A stretch of DNA of 64,000 bases from Antedon mediterranea (lineage: Eukaryota; Echinodermata; Crinoidea; Comatulida; Antedonidae), in assembly GCF_964355755.1 (NCBI RefSeq), contig NC_092680.1, positions 5,867,001 to 5,931,000 on the forward strand. Reading direction: 5' to 3'. The translations under genes were made by a program, and so were the position numbers. The notes beneath the pieces are model-generated. The model ran no database searches. It had not been told where the DNA came from and saw only the letters and a program-made list of their open reading frames with translations. Of this stretch, positions 45,151 to 57,953 are shown piece by piece. The first letter of the stretch is position 1; every line of letters begins with the position of its first letter.

Positions 45151-48100
45151 TTACGATGGATTGTTTGGTTTCCTCCCAGAACCAGCAAGATCCTCGTCAT
45201 CTGTGGTCAACAGCGTGTTGTCGAGATTGTTACCAGAGATCATTGTGTTGAATTGAGTCGTTTTGCCCAAAGCCACCTGTAACTCAATGATGTCACGACG
45301 TAAGTTTGCTATCATATTTAGAACGGCTTCTCCGACAGCAGATTCACCCTATAAATAAAGCAGTATTTTATTAAAAAAAATTCTTGATCTAAAAAATAAT
45401 CAAAAAGTAAAGTAGGCGTACAAAAATAGATAATTATCTTACCTTAGGACCTCTTGGACCGGGGACACCAGTTTCACCCTGTACAAATAAATGGTAAGAT
45501 AAGTTAATGTAAAGGATGCCTTAGAATTCATGATATCAACAAAGATATTATAGTATAAAGCATCCGATTATGCACCCTAACTGACTACTATTGAAAGTCA
45601 TCTAGAAAAGAATGTGTATTAAGTAATTTTAATGCACATGTTATTCTTGTCACTAAATTCGTATCTAGACGACTTTCAATAGTCAGTTAAGATCTATCTA
45701 GTGACAGCTGCAAAATCGAGTGCATACCCCTCAATAGATCATTGGCGAGCTTCTAAAATTAGGGTTGCTGTGGGTTTGATGGGAAGGTATTTTAATTGTG
45801 CGCAGGCTTTGTAATACATGCACACGTACTTAAAGCGTGGTTCCCACTAGAACGCAACGCAGCGACGTATCGACGCAAAGTGTTGTATTGCGTAATCACA
45901 AGTGGGAACTGACGACGCAATAATGCAGCAAACATCGCAGGTTGGATTTCACGCAGGGGGGGGGGGGGGGAAACACAATTATTAGAAGGGGATTTGCTTA
46001 AGTTGCGTAGATTGCGTTATGTTGCGTCGCTAGTGGGAACCGAGCTTTACTTTGTATTGCTCAGACGCTTTCGTTACGCAATACCTGTACTCGAGGTTAT
46101 AGTTAAAGAATATTTCGTTATTCTACATGATGCATATGGAATATAGTCATCATTTACTATTGGAAAGTTACTCACCTTCTGGCCAGATTTTCCTGGGGGA
46201 CCAGACCGTCCCTAAAAATAATTAAGAATTCATTCAGTATAGTATAACATGTCGTCTCTTTAGTGTATCTCTTGTTGGTATCTAAAGGCCAACTCAAACA
46301 GTGTCGTAAAAGACGAGGTCCGACGAGTCGTCTCGTCGGGAGAAAATTAAACATGATTAAAGTTCTCGCAACGACGTACCTCAATACTACATCTGACGCT
46401 ATCGCAAGACGACTCCTTTCGTAGTTAACGACGACAGCACCGACGAGTCAAGACTTTCGTCGGGCCTCGTTGTACTGTCTAAGTTGGCCTTAAACAGCAT
46501 ACACAAATTTACAAAAATATAAAAATAAAACTAAGCCTAAATCTAAAAAAAAATCTGAACAGGTCTAGTTCAAGCATATTAGAGTACCTTTTTATAACCA
46601 CTATAGTCACATTAAATCAACACAAACGTACCTGTGGTCCTCGTTTGCCTCGTTTTCCGTCCATAATTTTGGATGTCGTTGGAGTTCTTCCTGGTATACC
46701 AGGAAGTCCAGGCACCCCCGGTGGACCAATACGACCCTTCAATCCTCTCTCGCCAGGAAAACCACGTAAACCGTGCTCACCCTTGTCACCCTTTATTCCT
46801 GTATATCCTATAGGTCCTGTATGACCTCTTTCTCCTCGGTAACCTCGTTTACCCTCAATTCCTCGAAATCCCATTTCTCCTTTCTGACCTCTTAGACCCG
46901 CAGGACCTGGTGGTCCTTGAGCACCAGGTAACCCAGACTGACCTGGTGGACCTGATAACCCAGGTGTACCCGTTTCACCCTTAGTCCCTGGTGGACCTAT
47001 GCTACCCGGCGGTCCTGGAAAGCCCTTTGATTCTTTTTGAGGTGCAAAGTTGATCTTTGGTTCTTTTTCTTTGGCGTTTTCTTGTTGTATCATGAGAAGT
47101 AGCTGGAATTAAACAAAATCAATATCATTTTGGTCAATTTATAAAATAGCAATCTGTGGTTTACGTGGCTAGCTGTTAACGTATAATGGAAGAATCAGAT
47201 AGGTGACAAAAAAGGTTAATTCAACTCAAATCACCGATGTTCAAAAGTCAATCAACAAAGAACAGAAGGGCTTTTTATATGGGCCCGATCAGGCTTAATT
47301 ATTTACAGGATGTGCTACCTACCAAGTTAGCGACAATTGTAAGCCTACCCATGAAACCAACTTTCTCGGGTGAATAACTAACAAACCATGTAACATCTTC
47401 CTACCTTCTTTTCGACGTCCTGAACCACTGTATGTAGAAATGTAAAATTACGACAACTTGCATGGCAAACGTCTTCCTCTTGCTCTATACTCTTTGATTT
47501 TGCTGAGGAACAGATTAAAATGATAATTGAAAAAGGGTGATTGAAACAATATTGTACCACTAATCCTTAATCTTAAAGCGAAACAGCTATAGTAGTTAAG
47601 TATTGTATCATACTAAAAAATAATAGGAGTATTGGTTGGTATATTGTTTCAAGGTTTGCATGACGAAACCAAATGTTGATATAAGTTTGCGGTACACCAC
47701 GGTCTGAAAAGAACTGTTGAGTTTCTCGACGTTTGATCAATATTTTTTGATTGTCCTCAGGAGTGAGAATTCTCAAAGTATATTGATCAAAACGTCGATA
47801 AACTGAACAGTTCTTTTCAGAACTAATATACGTGGTGTACCGCAAACTTTATATCAACAGTATTGGTTAGACTCGGCTTATGGCCTGTGATGTAATGTCA
47901 CATAATGAGACATAAGTGACACTGTATTACAGAGTTTGCCGATGACACTGGTCAAATTATACATTAAGAGCGTACTTACGTAATTCTATACAGCTTCTTC
48001 CATCTACTGCCACTTTGAAACCATGGTTACACGAACATCGATAGCTACCTATGGTGTTGATGCACAATTGTTCACATCCCCCATTTTTAAATCTACATTC

Positions 48101-51100
48101 GTCCAAATCTGTAAATATTTATCATAACATATAGGCCTATGTATGTTTTCATTATATTGCTATTTTTATTATTTCCATATGTATCGTCATTGAATCGAGA
48201 CGCCGGGAGGTTAAGGCAGGGCGTCGCAAAACCGAAGCCATATAAGATCGGCACAGTTTCGAGGCTCTTCTCGACCATAGTTCTGGTGGTCAAGCCAAGC
48301 TTAAGCTACAACTCCACCACAAAGAAAATCATATTTATTTCACCAGTTAATGTGTAATCTTTACCAACCGTCCACAACATAATCGCATGCTGCGTATAAC
48401 TTACCAACGCAGTAAGGTGAAAGACCAGCTCTATATTTGGTTTTGTCGAACATAAAGCCAGAGTAGCAGGTGCACAATACCCGTCCAAAGTTATTCGTGC
48501 ATTGCTGCTCACACGGTGTATCAGCACAGACGTCCATCTCTAAGAACATAATAAAATCAACTCTATAATGAAAAAGTTTATACGACCAAGTGCAAATATG
48601 GCATCTTCAGGCGAAAGATGGCACTAGGGGGCCTACTGAAAAGAGTGGACGTAAAAGAACCAATGTAGGCCTTTTGCGTATACAGTAGGCCTAGTCAGTA
48701 GACGAGATGCCCCGCAGTTTATTTCTCTAGATATTAGTACCATACGCGAATTGAGTGGCATTTGTCTTTACGGTCTTTCTCTATATACCATTCACAGCAA
48801 GTTCTTTTTGGATCCTAAACCACTGGTGAAATGGTATTCAATATGTAGCAGTATCTTTATTATATATTTATTATGTTTTATCATGAGTACAATATGATAG
48901 AAGAAATATTTCTGCGATTAATAAAGACCATTCTAATACTAATAGTTTGATATCTTGAATGACATTTCTACATTGTCTACAGAGTCTTTTGAAAATAAAA
49001 AGGGCATCGTAGGCCTTAACATGCGTATGCAATGCTTAATATAAAACTTTCAATACACAGAATGATTCTTTGACTAACGATAAACATACTGACCATACGT
49101 CAATCATACCTTCTGGGATGCAATGTCCGTTAACATATTGGTACCCGGCACAACAGCGCTTTCTAAAAAAGAGTACAGATTTATGCAGTGTCTCATTATA
49201 ATACAGTATACAGTAATATGGTTACAGTTATTTTCCATCATGTCTTTAACTCTGTAACACAACTCTTCCATACGATTATATAGCGCAGTAATGTGCAACA
49301 TGTGTTACGCCCACTGGACCAATTGTGTCTTATGAATAAGGGTTGTCCATAGTGTTAATAATAATAATAATAATAGGATTTTTATAGCGCACATACCACT
49401 CAAGAGTGCTCAAGGCGCATTTAAAAAAAAAATAAAAACAAATCATACAAATGCCTGACAAATAAAATGCAATTTCTTTGTGTTAAAACATATATCATGT
49501 TCCTTTAATGTGTGTCTATAATTTCACGAGTTTAAATGTTAATATTTTAAATTTTATTGCGTACAGTATTGCAATGTATAAAATGTATACTGAAATACAA
49601 CACAATTTATACTCTTTCTACTTACCTTACGCATCTGTCAATTCTTCCGTCTGAACGGGGACAAGGATAAAATGTCGAAATTATTTTACTTCTTGGACAT
49701 ATTTCTGCAAGTTCAGTTCTATAGAGAAATATGAATTGAACATAATTGAAACTAGAAAAGAACAGAGTGTATTTAAAAACCAAACAATGTTTGCAGTTTC
49801 GAACGGGCGCCCCCTTTGGCTATTACATCACAGGGAATTTCCCCTTTTAAGCTATCAATCATTGAGTGGCGTTGGTTTCGTCATCTCTTTAATGGACGGG
49901 ACCAACGATTGTCGATACTTTTTCTCAAACAAATAAACAAACAAATATTATTATTTATCAATGTATGTGCTGGTTCTGTTATATTTGTAAATATGGATCT
50001 GTTGTACAGTAGTACCGTGAATTACCACAAAATCACGACATGTACACATAATTGCGGCTCTATGTAATATATCAATGGCTAGTCTAATTGGGACACTTAT
50101 CTTAATATCAATACGCTAGTAATTCACATTTCCTATTAAAATTATATTTTCACGTTTATAAATACGTATGCGAGGCCTTGAATTTCTTCTTACGGTCACG
50201 GGGAAGGGACATTGTTATCTGGGTCAATTTGATGAAGCGGGCTGTCGGCTAGTCAATCTTTAGCCGGCGGAGTCTATAAACACAGTAATTGCTTATGACA
50301 CTGCTAGCGGCTGTACTAATGCCATTAAAAATAAACATAATCTCTCGACTGTGGTCTACATCCAAAAACATGGCACAAAGGGCTTAGCAAATGTATATAT
50401 TATCCTATGAAAGTTGCTCTAGGGTCATATAAACTAGAACGTTTCCTATCCTCGTTAATAATTCCCTTCAGCAACAGGTCTACAGTAGCACGGCCGTAGT
50501 TTTAGAATCTATAAAATCGGTTTTATGATATAATCTATGGGTCATTCGGTCATGTGGGAGTTTTCGCAGCTTTCTGTTGTCTTCGGTGGCTGGTACTTTA
50601 TCATTTATGATATTTTATAATATTAATACAATAGTAGTCTATATTATTTTGTATTGCGATGATAATCAAATGATTGGAGGAAATGTGGTCTCCATAGGAG
50701 GGAGTGTGCACCTGCAAGATCACGACTTTAGTGGTACTGTACCGTAATAATCAAAACAGTAGGCCTAGTGACAAATAACAAGTGTATATGTTGACACATC
50801 TAGGCCTAACATTTTATACTCTTTTTAACAAAGGTAATATTATAATTGGTTGGTGTTGATTCTAAATCCATTATTTTTGTACAAAATGATTATAATCATT
50901 GAACGTTGATATTGAAATATGATTTTTAGATTCAGTTATGTGACGTCATGTCTACTCTTCCAATGTATAATCCCATATACATTAATATCTAGGGTTGCAA
51001 ATAATTCAATTCGTGTACGCCTATTGGAATTGCAATACTACGCTTGCTCTGTCTAAACATTATCAAACTAGTTTGACAAAAAAAAAAAAGTGTGATGTGC

Positions 51101-52982
51101 CCATACTGTATATGGTAGTGATATACCCAAATATGGTAGTGATATGACATCATCTTGTCCATATTATGGGCACATCACATTTGTTTGGCACATCAAGTTT
51201 GATAGTGTAGATAGAGCTTTGAAAACAAATTATATTCCGACACTTCTGAACATTAATGTGATTAAGCCTATGACTCATTCTTTATTTCGAAAGTGATTAG
51301 GATTGGAAACCCTTCTTTCCATTTAGTCTACGGTTTATATTGTCAATATTAACCTTGGTTCCTACTAGGACGCAAAGAAAGGGCGTAAGAGCAACGCAAC
51401 CCAATTGACCACCAATGACAAGCGACAGTACGGATAATCCATCGCCTGTGATTGCTCAAGTTACTAAAGCTTGGTTCCCACTAGTACGTAACGCAAGGAC
51501 GTAAACGCAACGCAAGCGTTTTAACCAATGACAGGCGAAGTTATAGACCGTTAGCGATCACAAGCGAATAAGCCATCGCTTGTGATTGGTCAATTCACTT
51601 GCGTTGCGTTACGTCCCTGTGTTGCGTCGCTAGTGGGAACCACGCTTTACGTTGCGCTTACGTCCTTACGTTGTGTCCTAGCACTGAACCAAATTTTACA
51701 GCAGAAACCTTTACTTTATTTTCACATAGGCCCACAGACAATAATTCTAATAGACCCGGAGACGAGAATTAATACGTTGTAGGGATACATTTGTGTAACC
51801 TCGAGACTTTTATTCTACTTTTTAATTACCTGTGCAAAAGTGTGTAGAAATACCAAGGTTGACAGTCGAGCATTTAGATCCTTGAAATTGCCCATTCATT
51901 CATAAAATATTAATTTAAAGGAAAGCCTCGCGCGATTGCAAAGTTTCATCAACTCAGCATGACCTACAGTAAGAGCATACGTCTTATCAACGGAACACAC
52001 ATTGATGCAACAACATATTTCAACAATATTCTCAGCGTTCCCGGTTGACCTGAACATTTTCGTATTAATACACCAGTTTATTGTTTTAAATGCCTTGATG
52101 AATTCTAAATGACCTAACGTACCTTTGCCTGGGCACTGCTAATGTTAAAATAATGTTAGCCATGAATGTATCGTACTGATTGAGAACCTATCACAGAGAG
52201 ACACGGAATGGTACAATGTAATGTGTTAATCTGTTTTAATGTATGGCTTATGTTTACAACACATTGCCTAATGAAATAACTTAATTATTAGTCAAAGAGC
52301 ATTGTCCTCTATTAATTTTACTATACTTCCAATATTATGTCATATCATTCTATATTAATTATTATCAATGAATATCCAATAATAAGTAATGCGAATGTTT
52401 GTTTGGGTTATTTAGTATTTTTGGTAGAAAAATACGAAGGTATTACACAATAATACACTATTTTACTTTAAAAACACCTTCCTTTTAGTTTTATGTACTG
52501 TTATTTCTAACAACAAATATTTTGTATTGAATTGAACATTATCTTTTTTAATAGGTCCATGATGTGTACTGTCACTAGATTATTTTAAAATGTATACAAC
52601 ATACATAATATTTTTACTTATTGATATTTTCGTGACCTACTGACCAACCCATGAACCTACAGTACTACATTATTTGGCTTCGTTTATTTGGATTGATGCC
52701 GATCAACGCCAACGTAGTTTTTGGATACCTGTTGTCTGTCTGCTGATAATGAACAATACGGTAGCTGTTCTGTTACATAAAACCTATGGGAAATCGTGTA
52801 CATCAGGGTGGGGGTGGGTCTTACCCACCGTGCCCGAGCGTTGTTCATGAACACAATTTACCTGCATAATGTTAGTAAATAATGATAAATATAAGTACTT
52901 ACTTTGCTTGAACGCCCTCTGAAATTAAATCGAAAAATAGAGTTGAAAGAAAAACAAATATCCAATATGTAAACATCATCAT
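45151..52982 (-). CDS. CCBE1: CCBE1: collagen and calcium-binding EGF domain protein, ten coding exons
   Basis: Secreted matrix protein. In vertebrates CCBE1 helps ADAMTS3 process VEGF-C (known of the family); its role in an animal without lymphatics is open. Coding exons on the minus strand: 52982-52903, 49718-49626, 49162-49110, 48539-48405, 48108-47980, 47502-47405, 47102-46632, 46211-46176, 45478-45443 and 45348-45151. They give 442 aa (human 406). Order: signal peptide 1-25 (ending VQA); a cysteine-rich N-terminal region ([26 protein letters not shown]); an EGF-like repeat from residue 76 ([24 protein letters not shown]); a calcium-binding EGF from about 121 ([19 protein letters not shown]); CHASCRNF linker; collagen from 223; and a helical C-terminus ([16 protein letters not shown]) matching vertebrate CCBE1. 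For exon 2 the frame requires the CTATAG acceptor at 49719, not the TTGCAG 14 bases downstream. Exon 1 begins with three ATGs; the first is used. Confidence 0.95.
45560..45720. repeat. Foldback repeat in a CCBE1 intron
   Basis: TAACTGACTACTATTGAAAG pairs with CTTTCAATAGTCAGTTAAG, and TCATCTAGA with TCTAGACGA, giving a long imperfect stem. Confidence 0.65.
45832..46048. mobile_element. Family-B element (subtype 2) with poly-G insertion
   Basis: AAGCGTGGTTCCCACTAG and CTAGTGGGAACCGAGCTT ends; interior GCAAACATCGCAGGTTGGAT is the inverse of the copy at 43931; a G tract interrupts the right half (45956-45970). CCBE1 intron. Confidence 0.8.
46285..46490. mobile_element. Family-D foldback mini-transposon
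   Basis: AAGGCCAACTCAAACAGTG and CTGTCTAAGTTGGCCT ends with TA on both sides; CGACGAGTCGTCTCGTCGGG inside. CCBE1 intron. Confidence 0.8.
47675..47858. mobile_element. Family-F foldback element
   Basis: GTTGATATAAGTTTGCGGTA at the left matches the inverse of TACCGCAAACTTTATATCAAC at the right, and the arms continue inward (GAAAAGAACTGTT / AACAGTTCTTTTC; CGACGTTTGATCAATAT / ATATTGATCAAAACGTCG). 184 bp, CCBE1 intron. Confidence 0.8.
48109..48404 (-). other. CCBE1 intron 4, with an opposite-strand small frame
   Basis: The intron is 296 bp. On the plus strand a 72-codon frame (48139-48357) begins with a hydrophobic [12 protein letters not shown] run. The GC-richer centre (48195-48300) is unlike neighbouring intron DNA. 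I do not call a gene. Confidence 0.4.
49350..49430. repeat. (AAT)n followed by a TATAGCGC-type repeat end
   Basis: AATAATAATAATAATAGG then TTTTTATAGCGCACATACC and CTCAAGGCGCATTT, a short-tailed repeat end seen in many invertebrate genomes. CCBE1 intron 2; a similar TATAGCGC occurs at about 25235. Confidence 0.45.
51045..51218. mobile_element. Family-A mini-transposon in CCBE1 intron 1
   Basis: GCTCTGTCTAAACATTATCAA and TTTGATAGTGTAGATAGAGC ends with a complete core. Confidence 0.85.
51352..51698. mobile_element. Family-B element interrupted by another family-B element
   Basis: The outer copy (ACCTTGGTTCCTACTAGG to CCTAGCACTGAACCAA) stops after TTGCTCAAGTTAC and resumes with CGTTGCGCTTACGTCC, the same break point as in the pair at 23251. 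The inner copy is 51474-51649. Confidence 0.8.
51474..51649 (+). mobile_element. Inner family-B element
   Basis: AAGCTTGGTTCCCACTAG to CTAGTGGGAACCACGCTT with TA on both sides; orientation opposite to the inner element at 23358. Confidence 0.85.
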
Positions 52983-53717
52983 AATAAATGAATTAATAAT
53001 CCTCTAAAAACAGCTTTTATAAAAATATTGAATTGCATAGGGGCGGGACACCGTGTTCACAGCGACTACTGAATTGGCTCGGATACGCTCACCGTAAAAT
53101 GACCGATGTTTTAAAAACTGTTAAATCACGGCTGTTCATTGTAAAAATGCTGAATGAGCCAATAAACGCGAAGCATTTGCTCTTTCAACTGGGATTATAA
53201 AAGTGAAATATTCTTCAAACATTTCTAAGGCATGACCCCCACGGTCCTCGGATCGCGACTGAGTATTCACCAAGATACAGGTTACTAATAATACGGCGGC
53301 CGGGACAATGTCACAGGAGGAATAAAGCAATTGTTCAAAATATCAATCATTTTCCGATTTTCCACCTGCTCGTCTTCACAAAGTGAGGATATAAGAGCAT
53401 CCGAATATTAATGTCTGGTCACATGACCTATCTTGTGTGGTTAATAACTATACTTTGAAATCCAATGTTTTCAGTGCCGAAATGAAATTATATCGACATC
53501 GTAATTTAATAATTGGAATTATCCGATACAAATTTAATAAAATTTAATTTATAATTCAGTCATACAGAAATTGAAACATCTAGTACAAAACTAATTCAAA
53601 AGTACGGTTTTTTTAGGATGAATAAATATTTAGTTGTCTCATAAAACAGGAGCAGCACCTGTTCGATTCATGCCTGTGTCAAAGCACACCCACAATTATA
53701 AACGGTACGGGCTAGCT

Positions 53718-53781
53718 TGAGGGGTAATTAAGTACTGAGGGGTAATTAAGTACTGAGGTGTAATTAAGTACTGAGGTGTTA
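53718..53781 (+). repeat. 18-bp tandem repeat, three and a half copies
   Basis: TGAGGGGTAATTAAGTAC repeats at 53718, 53736 and 53754 (the last with GGTG), then a partial unit. Confidence 0.9.
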
Positions 53782-54786
53782 GTGCTGAAAAAAAGTCAGT
53801 GTTTAATTATTTCGATGGATGATGAGTGCAGGTTACACATGCGCCGATTACTTTGTGTAAGACTGCCATGCTTCTTGCACTACTGTGAGCTTCATTTAAA
53901 AATGTTACAAAGACAAAGGAGAAAAATGTTTGGTGGTTGATTAGAGTTTAGTTAATTATCAGTCAGTTGATTGGTGTGTTTGTTGAGTTGGCTGAGTGGG
54001 TGATTGGTTGATTCTGATTGGTTGTGAAACTTTAGGCCTATAGAAACGTGTTGTAGCGCAATCTTGCATCTTTTTTTACATCTTTTACATACGTTAATTT
54101 ATGGAACTAAAAGTAGTTTCTTGATAACCAAACTTTAGTATACAGTACATCCAAATGTTGTTGAAAAGGAACCTATGCAAAAATGTCGTCTGTTCTAAAA
54201 CCCTCAAGGCGTCGACGTATCCTCATCACAAGTGTTTAGTACACGGTCAATTGTTCCGACACATGAGGGTTACGCCAAATTTGATTACATCTGCGGTTGG
54301 TATTTTGAAGTAGGCCTATGTAACAAGCTCGATCATTCATACCATTAACAAAACTGCGGTCGTGAAAATAGACAAAAAATCATTGGAGCTGAAGCAAATG
54401 ATGTGGTTTCTATGTCTCCAAAGTCGGCGAAACAAAGCGTATACATATGTCAGTCTAAATTTTCATTTATTCATTTATGGTTAATTTAAATATATATATA
54501 AAAATGCAATGTCATCGTCGGGTAACCGTATTGCTCTTTAAGAATGGGGCCGGATTTATTTCAACTTTCATATCGCCCTAAGAAAGCAAGTTTGTCAGAT
54601 CCTAAATCTGACAAATCAGTAGAATGAAAATAACCAGGTTATAAAGTTTTAGTTTTTTTTTGGTTAGCCATCAATTGACCATCTCTGGACAAGACACTGT
54701 CAAGATATTGATAAGATTCTGCTTAATGTCGTCCAGTGGTCAGAATTACTCAGTTTTATCAATTTCTTGGAAATATATACATGACT

Positions 54787-54940
54787 AAAACTCTGTCTAC
54801 ACTATCAAACTTTGTAACAAAACAATGTGATGTGCCCATATATGGACATGATGATGTCATATCACTACCATATGTGGTCATATTATTACCATATTTGGGC
54901 ACATTTTTTGTGTCAAACTAGTTTGATAGTGCAGCTAGCT
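54787..54940. mobile_element. Family-A mini-transposon
   Basis: AACTCTGTCTACACTATC and GATAGTGCAGCTAGCTT ends around the ATATATGGACATGATGATG core. Confidence 0.8.
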
Positions 54941-57039
54941 TAAAAAAAGAAAAATAATGAACTGTATGGATGATGACACCATATGAAAGTAAAGATAATA
55001 GTCTACTGTAGGGCCTATGTGGAAATAATAATGATAACACCAGCAATTTATCTATTTCCTAAGATAATCGATGTTACTCTAACATACAGATCCAAGATTC
55101 ACCTACATGGTAGGCCTATCATAAAGTGTATTTAAACTTTCTTAACACATATTATTTGAACATAATATGAAAATATAATTGTGAAACATGATGCGCATGT
55201 CTGTATCAGAGACTGTACAAATTGAAGCTGTACAAACAATTTGGTGTTGATATATAATTTATTTATATTCATATTTTTAGTATAATATTTTAACAATTGC
55301 TTTTCTCTATGTTTTATAAATTATGTTTATATTACAGTCTTATTGTAAAGTACATAATACCATAAATTAAAAGACAGATAATACAACAGATAACAATAGT
55401 ATTTATTTCTATTCATTAGTATAATATAACTTGCTTTTCTATATAATGATATAATTAAGTCTTATAAATTCTGTATATATAATGTTATATATTACAGTAT
55501 ATTCTTATTGTAAATAAAATCGGTATAAAATTGGAGCAGTTTAAGGAAAACAACAAGAAACATGTGACTAGGCTTACACCAATGAGTTCAACGACTCACA
55601 GGGCATATCCAGAGTTTTGTTGAAAGAAGAGGGGGAGTTCTTATAGGAAAAATTGGTTGCCAGTATCTCAAATAAAATTAAGGTATTTTCTGAATAACTA
55701 GAGCTGTAAGTACACGAGGTCAACAAAACTTCACATCTTAAAACAAGCCAAGATCTTAGGAGCAATAAGATTGTCACCAGTTTTGCTGTCTTGATCCTGC
55801 TCTATGCTTTTGGTGGTAGAACAAGTCTTCTCAGATAATGACAATTAACCTGTCCCAGTGTAAACAATTTTGAGCACAAAAATCGGTACATCTTTTGAGG
55901 TGGTTACCCTGGTTCACACCGCCTGTTGTGGGTATATGACAGAGTGCCTGTTAAATGGCTGCAGGACATGACGTGAAAAGAGGCGAACAGAAAGAGTAAT
56001 TATTGTTTGGTTTCAGATCAGACAACAATTCAATCTGGTTAAATTCTGAACATGTATATACGGGCCCCAATCAGGACATTGCTAATTATGTCAACATATT
56101 ACACTTATGTGATACAATTCACACTCTATTGCTTTCCAAGTTCAGGTGCTACACTGTGAAATGTAAACTGTCTATGTAGACTCCTTATCAATGTATTCTG
56201 CATATATTATCATTTGCGGTCCTTATGAATGCACTGAAATTAATAACATTTAAATTATTTAAAATAGAAAAGGTTACCATAAAAAAATAAAAAAAAAAAT
56301 CCCCAAAAAAGGACTTTTTTAAAGGAGATTTAATTATGTAAGTTACAGTAATGTTAAATTATGTAAAAAACACATATTTCCACAACCTTGTTGTTGAAGG
56401 ATAGCTATTACTACATAGTTATATAAATAGTATTTATTTGGTCACCACTAACCAGGAGTGAGAATAGCTTAAACATATTCTACACTCACTTAATATAAAG
56501 TACAGTATACACAAAAACCTGCGTGTGTGTGTGAAGGAATGAATACTGTTTGATATCATTGTATAGGTTCTAACATAAAACATTTTTAAAATGGTGTGAA
56601 ACATTGCGTTGTTCTATGATTTTACCAAATTAATATGGGTTGAATTTTAGTGTCAGCTTAGATTATGAAACTAGATGTGTAGTAGCGTAGACAATCCGTC
56701 CCGTGAGATTCTCCCATGTGTGAAACTTTTAGTTTCTTTTTCAAAGTTTTTCTTTTGCCTTTTGATATAGTATGACCCACGTTACTCATGTATGTTGTCG
56801 GCGGAGCGAGGTCACGTTGGTAGCCACTTGGGATGAGCCCCTCGGAATCGATCCTGCTCAACGATTAGTTGATAATGTACAGTACACTACCATTCCATAT
56901 ATGAGTCATAATTACTTTTTTTTTCATGCAGGAATTTCTGTTTATATTTTACGGAGCAGGTTATACCCAATAAAATTGTGTTTAGGGGTAGGATCAACTG
57001 TAGTATACCTTTTGCATGAAGGAGGAGAAAGATACAAGG

Positions 57040-57170
57040 TAACTAATAGTGTTAATCAATCAATCAATCAAAATCAACATTTATTTCCAAAATGGTGGCG
57101 TCACCAAAAAAGCAAAAGCTTGTGCCAGGGACACCAAAACAAAACATTCAAAAGCAAACAAAACATATAA
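57040..57170 (-). repeat. Possible retroposon 3' end with (AATC)n tract
   Basis: AATCAATCAATCAATCAAAAT followed by CATTTATTTCCAAAATGGTG and a block rich in CAAAA. Layout is like the other tailed repeats at 28335 and 35385. Confidence 0.35.
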
Positions 57171-57797
57171 ATAAGACACAAAAATGAAAATAACAATAAA
57201 ACTAGAGTCTGAATAAAAATATAAAATGGGTACTGGGAAATTAAAAATATATAAAGAAGATATATTGAAGAAATATCAAGGCTCAAAATAACTATATTAA
57301 TTAATACTAAAAAAAGGTAGTAGCTTCTTAGGTTTAGTCTTCCACCCACTTCCTTAATGATAGAAAACCCGGACATAACCCAAAAATACTTTTTCTTCAT
57401 GTACTACATAAACGACACCATACATAGTTTATTATTCTCCATTATAAATAACTTATAAATTCAACTGGATGAAAAGTAAATTATAGTATAAAAAAGGATT
57501 TAGTATTAAGATTAGTACATATTTAAAATTATCTAAAGATCATGTCAGGATTAACAACCATTATATGAAAGAAAAAATAAGACTCCTGCTGAGAGGATTA
57601 TTGTCCAATGATATAACTCATAATACTTAAATCATAAGAATATTCAATGGTGTCTTAAAACAAAAATAGATAGAGAAGTGTGTACTGGGCTAGTGGGAAA
57701 ATTTTAGAAAATGGGACAGAATTTAGAGAGTGCCGGGTAGGATAGAGAAAGTAATTGGTTTGCATGTTTAATTGTTGGACTCAACCCGAATTACTTA

Positions 57798-57953
57798 AGC
57801 TATGTCTACACTATCAAACTAGTTTGACAAAACAAGTGTGATGTGCCCAAATATGATAGTGATATGGTTAAATATGGTAATATGATATCATCATGTCCAT
57901 ATACTGTATGGCAACATCACATTTTTTGTCACATAAAGTTTGTAGACAGAGCT
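57798..57953. mobile_element. Family-A mini-transposon
   Basis: AGCTATGTCTACACTATC left end and AAGTTTGTAGACAGAGCT right end; core inverted relative to the copy at 54787. Confidence 0.8.

Larger units (their letters stand above)
45443..47102 (-). other. CCBE1: CCBE1 collagen-coding exons
   Basis: Exon 47102-46632 (471 bp) encodes 38 uninterrupted Gly-X-Y triplets (residues 223-336), then the break PTTSKIMD and three further triplets. Exons 46211-46176 and 45478-45443 are both exactly 36 bp and encode four triplets each. The break corresponds to the one between the two collagen segments of vertebrate CCBE1, but the first segment is more than twice the vertebrate length. Confidence 0.9.

Noticed and set aside
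56772-57170. 132-codon plus-strand frame, the longest in the right-hand 11 kb
   Set aside because: No recognisable domain, it runs into an (AATC)n tailed repeat, and no splice-compatible neighbours are visible.
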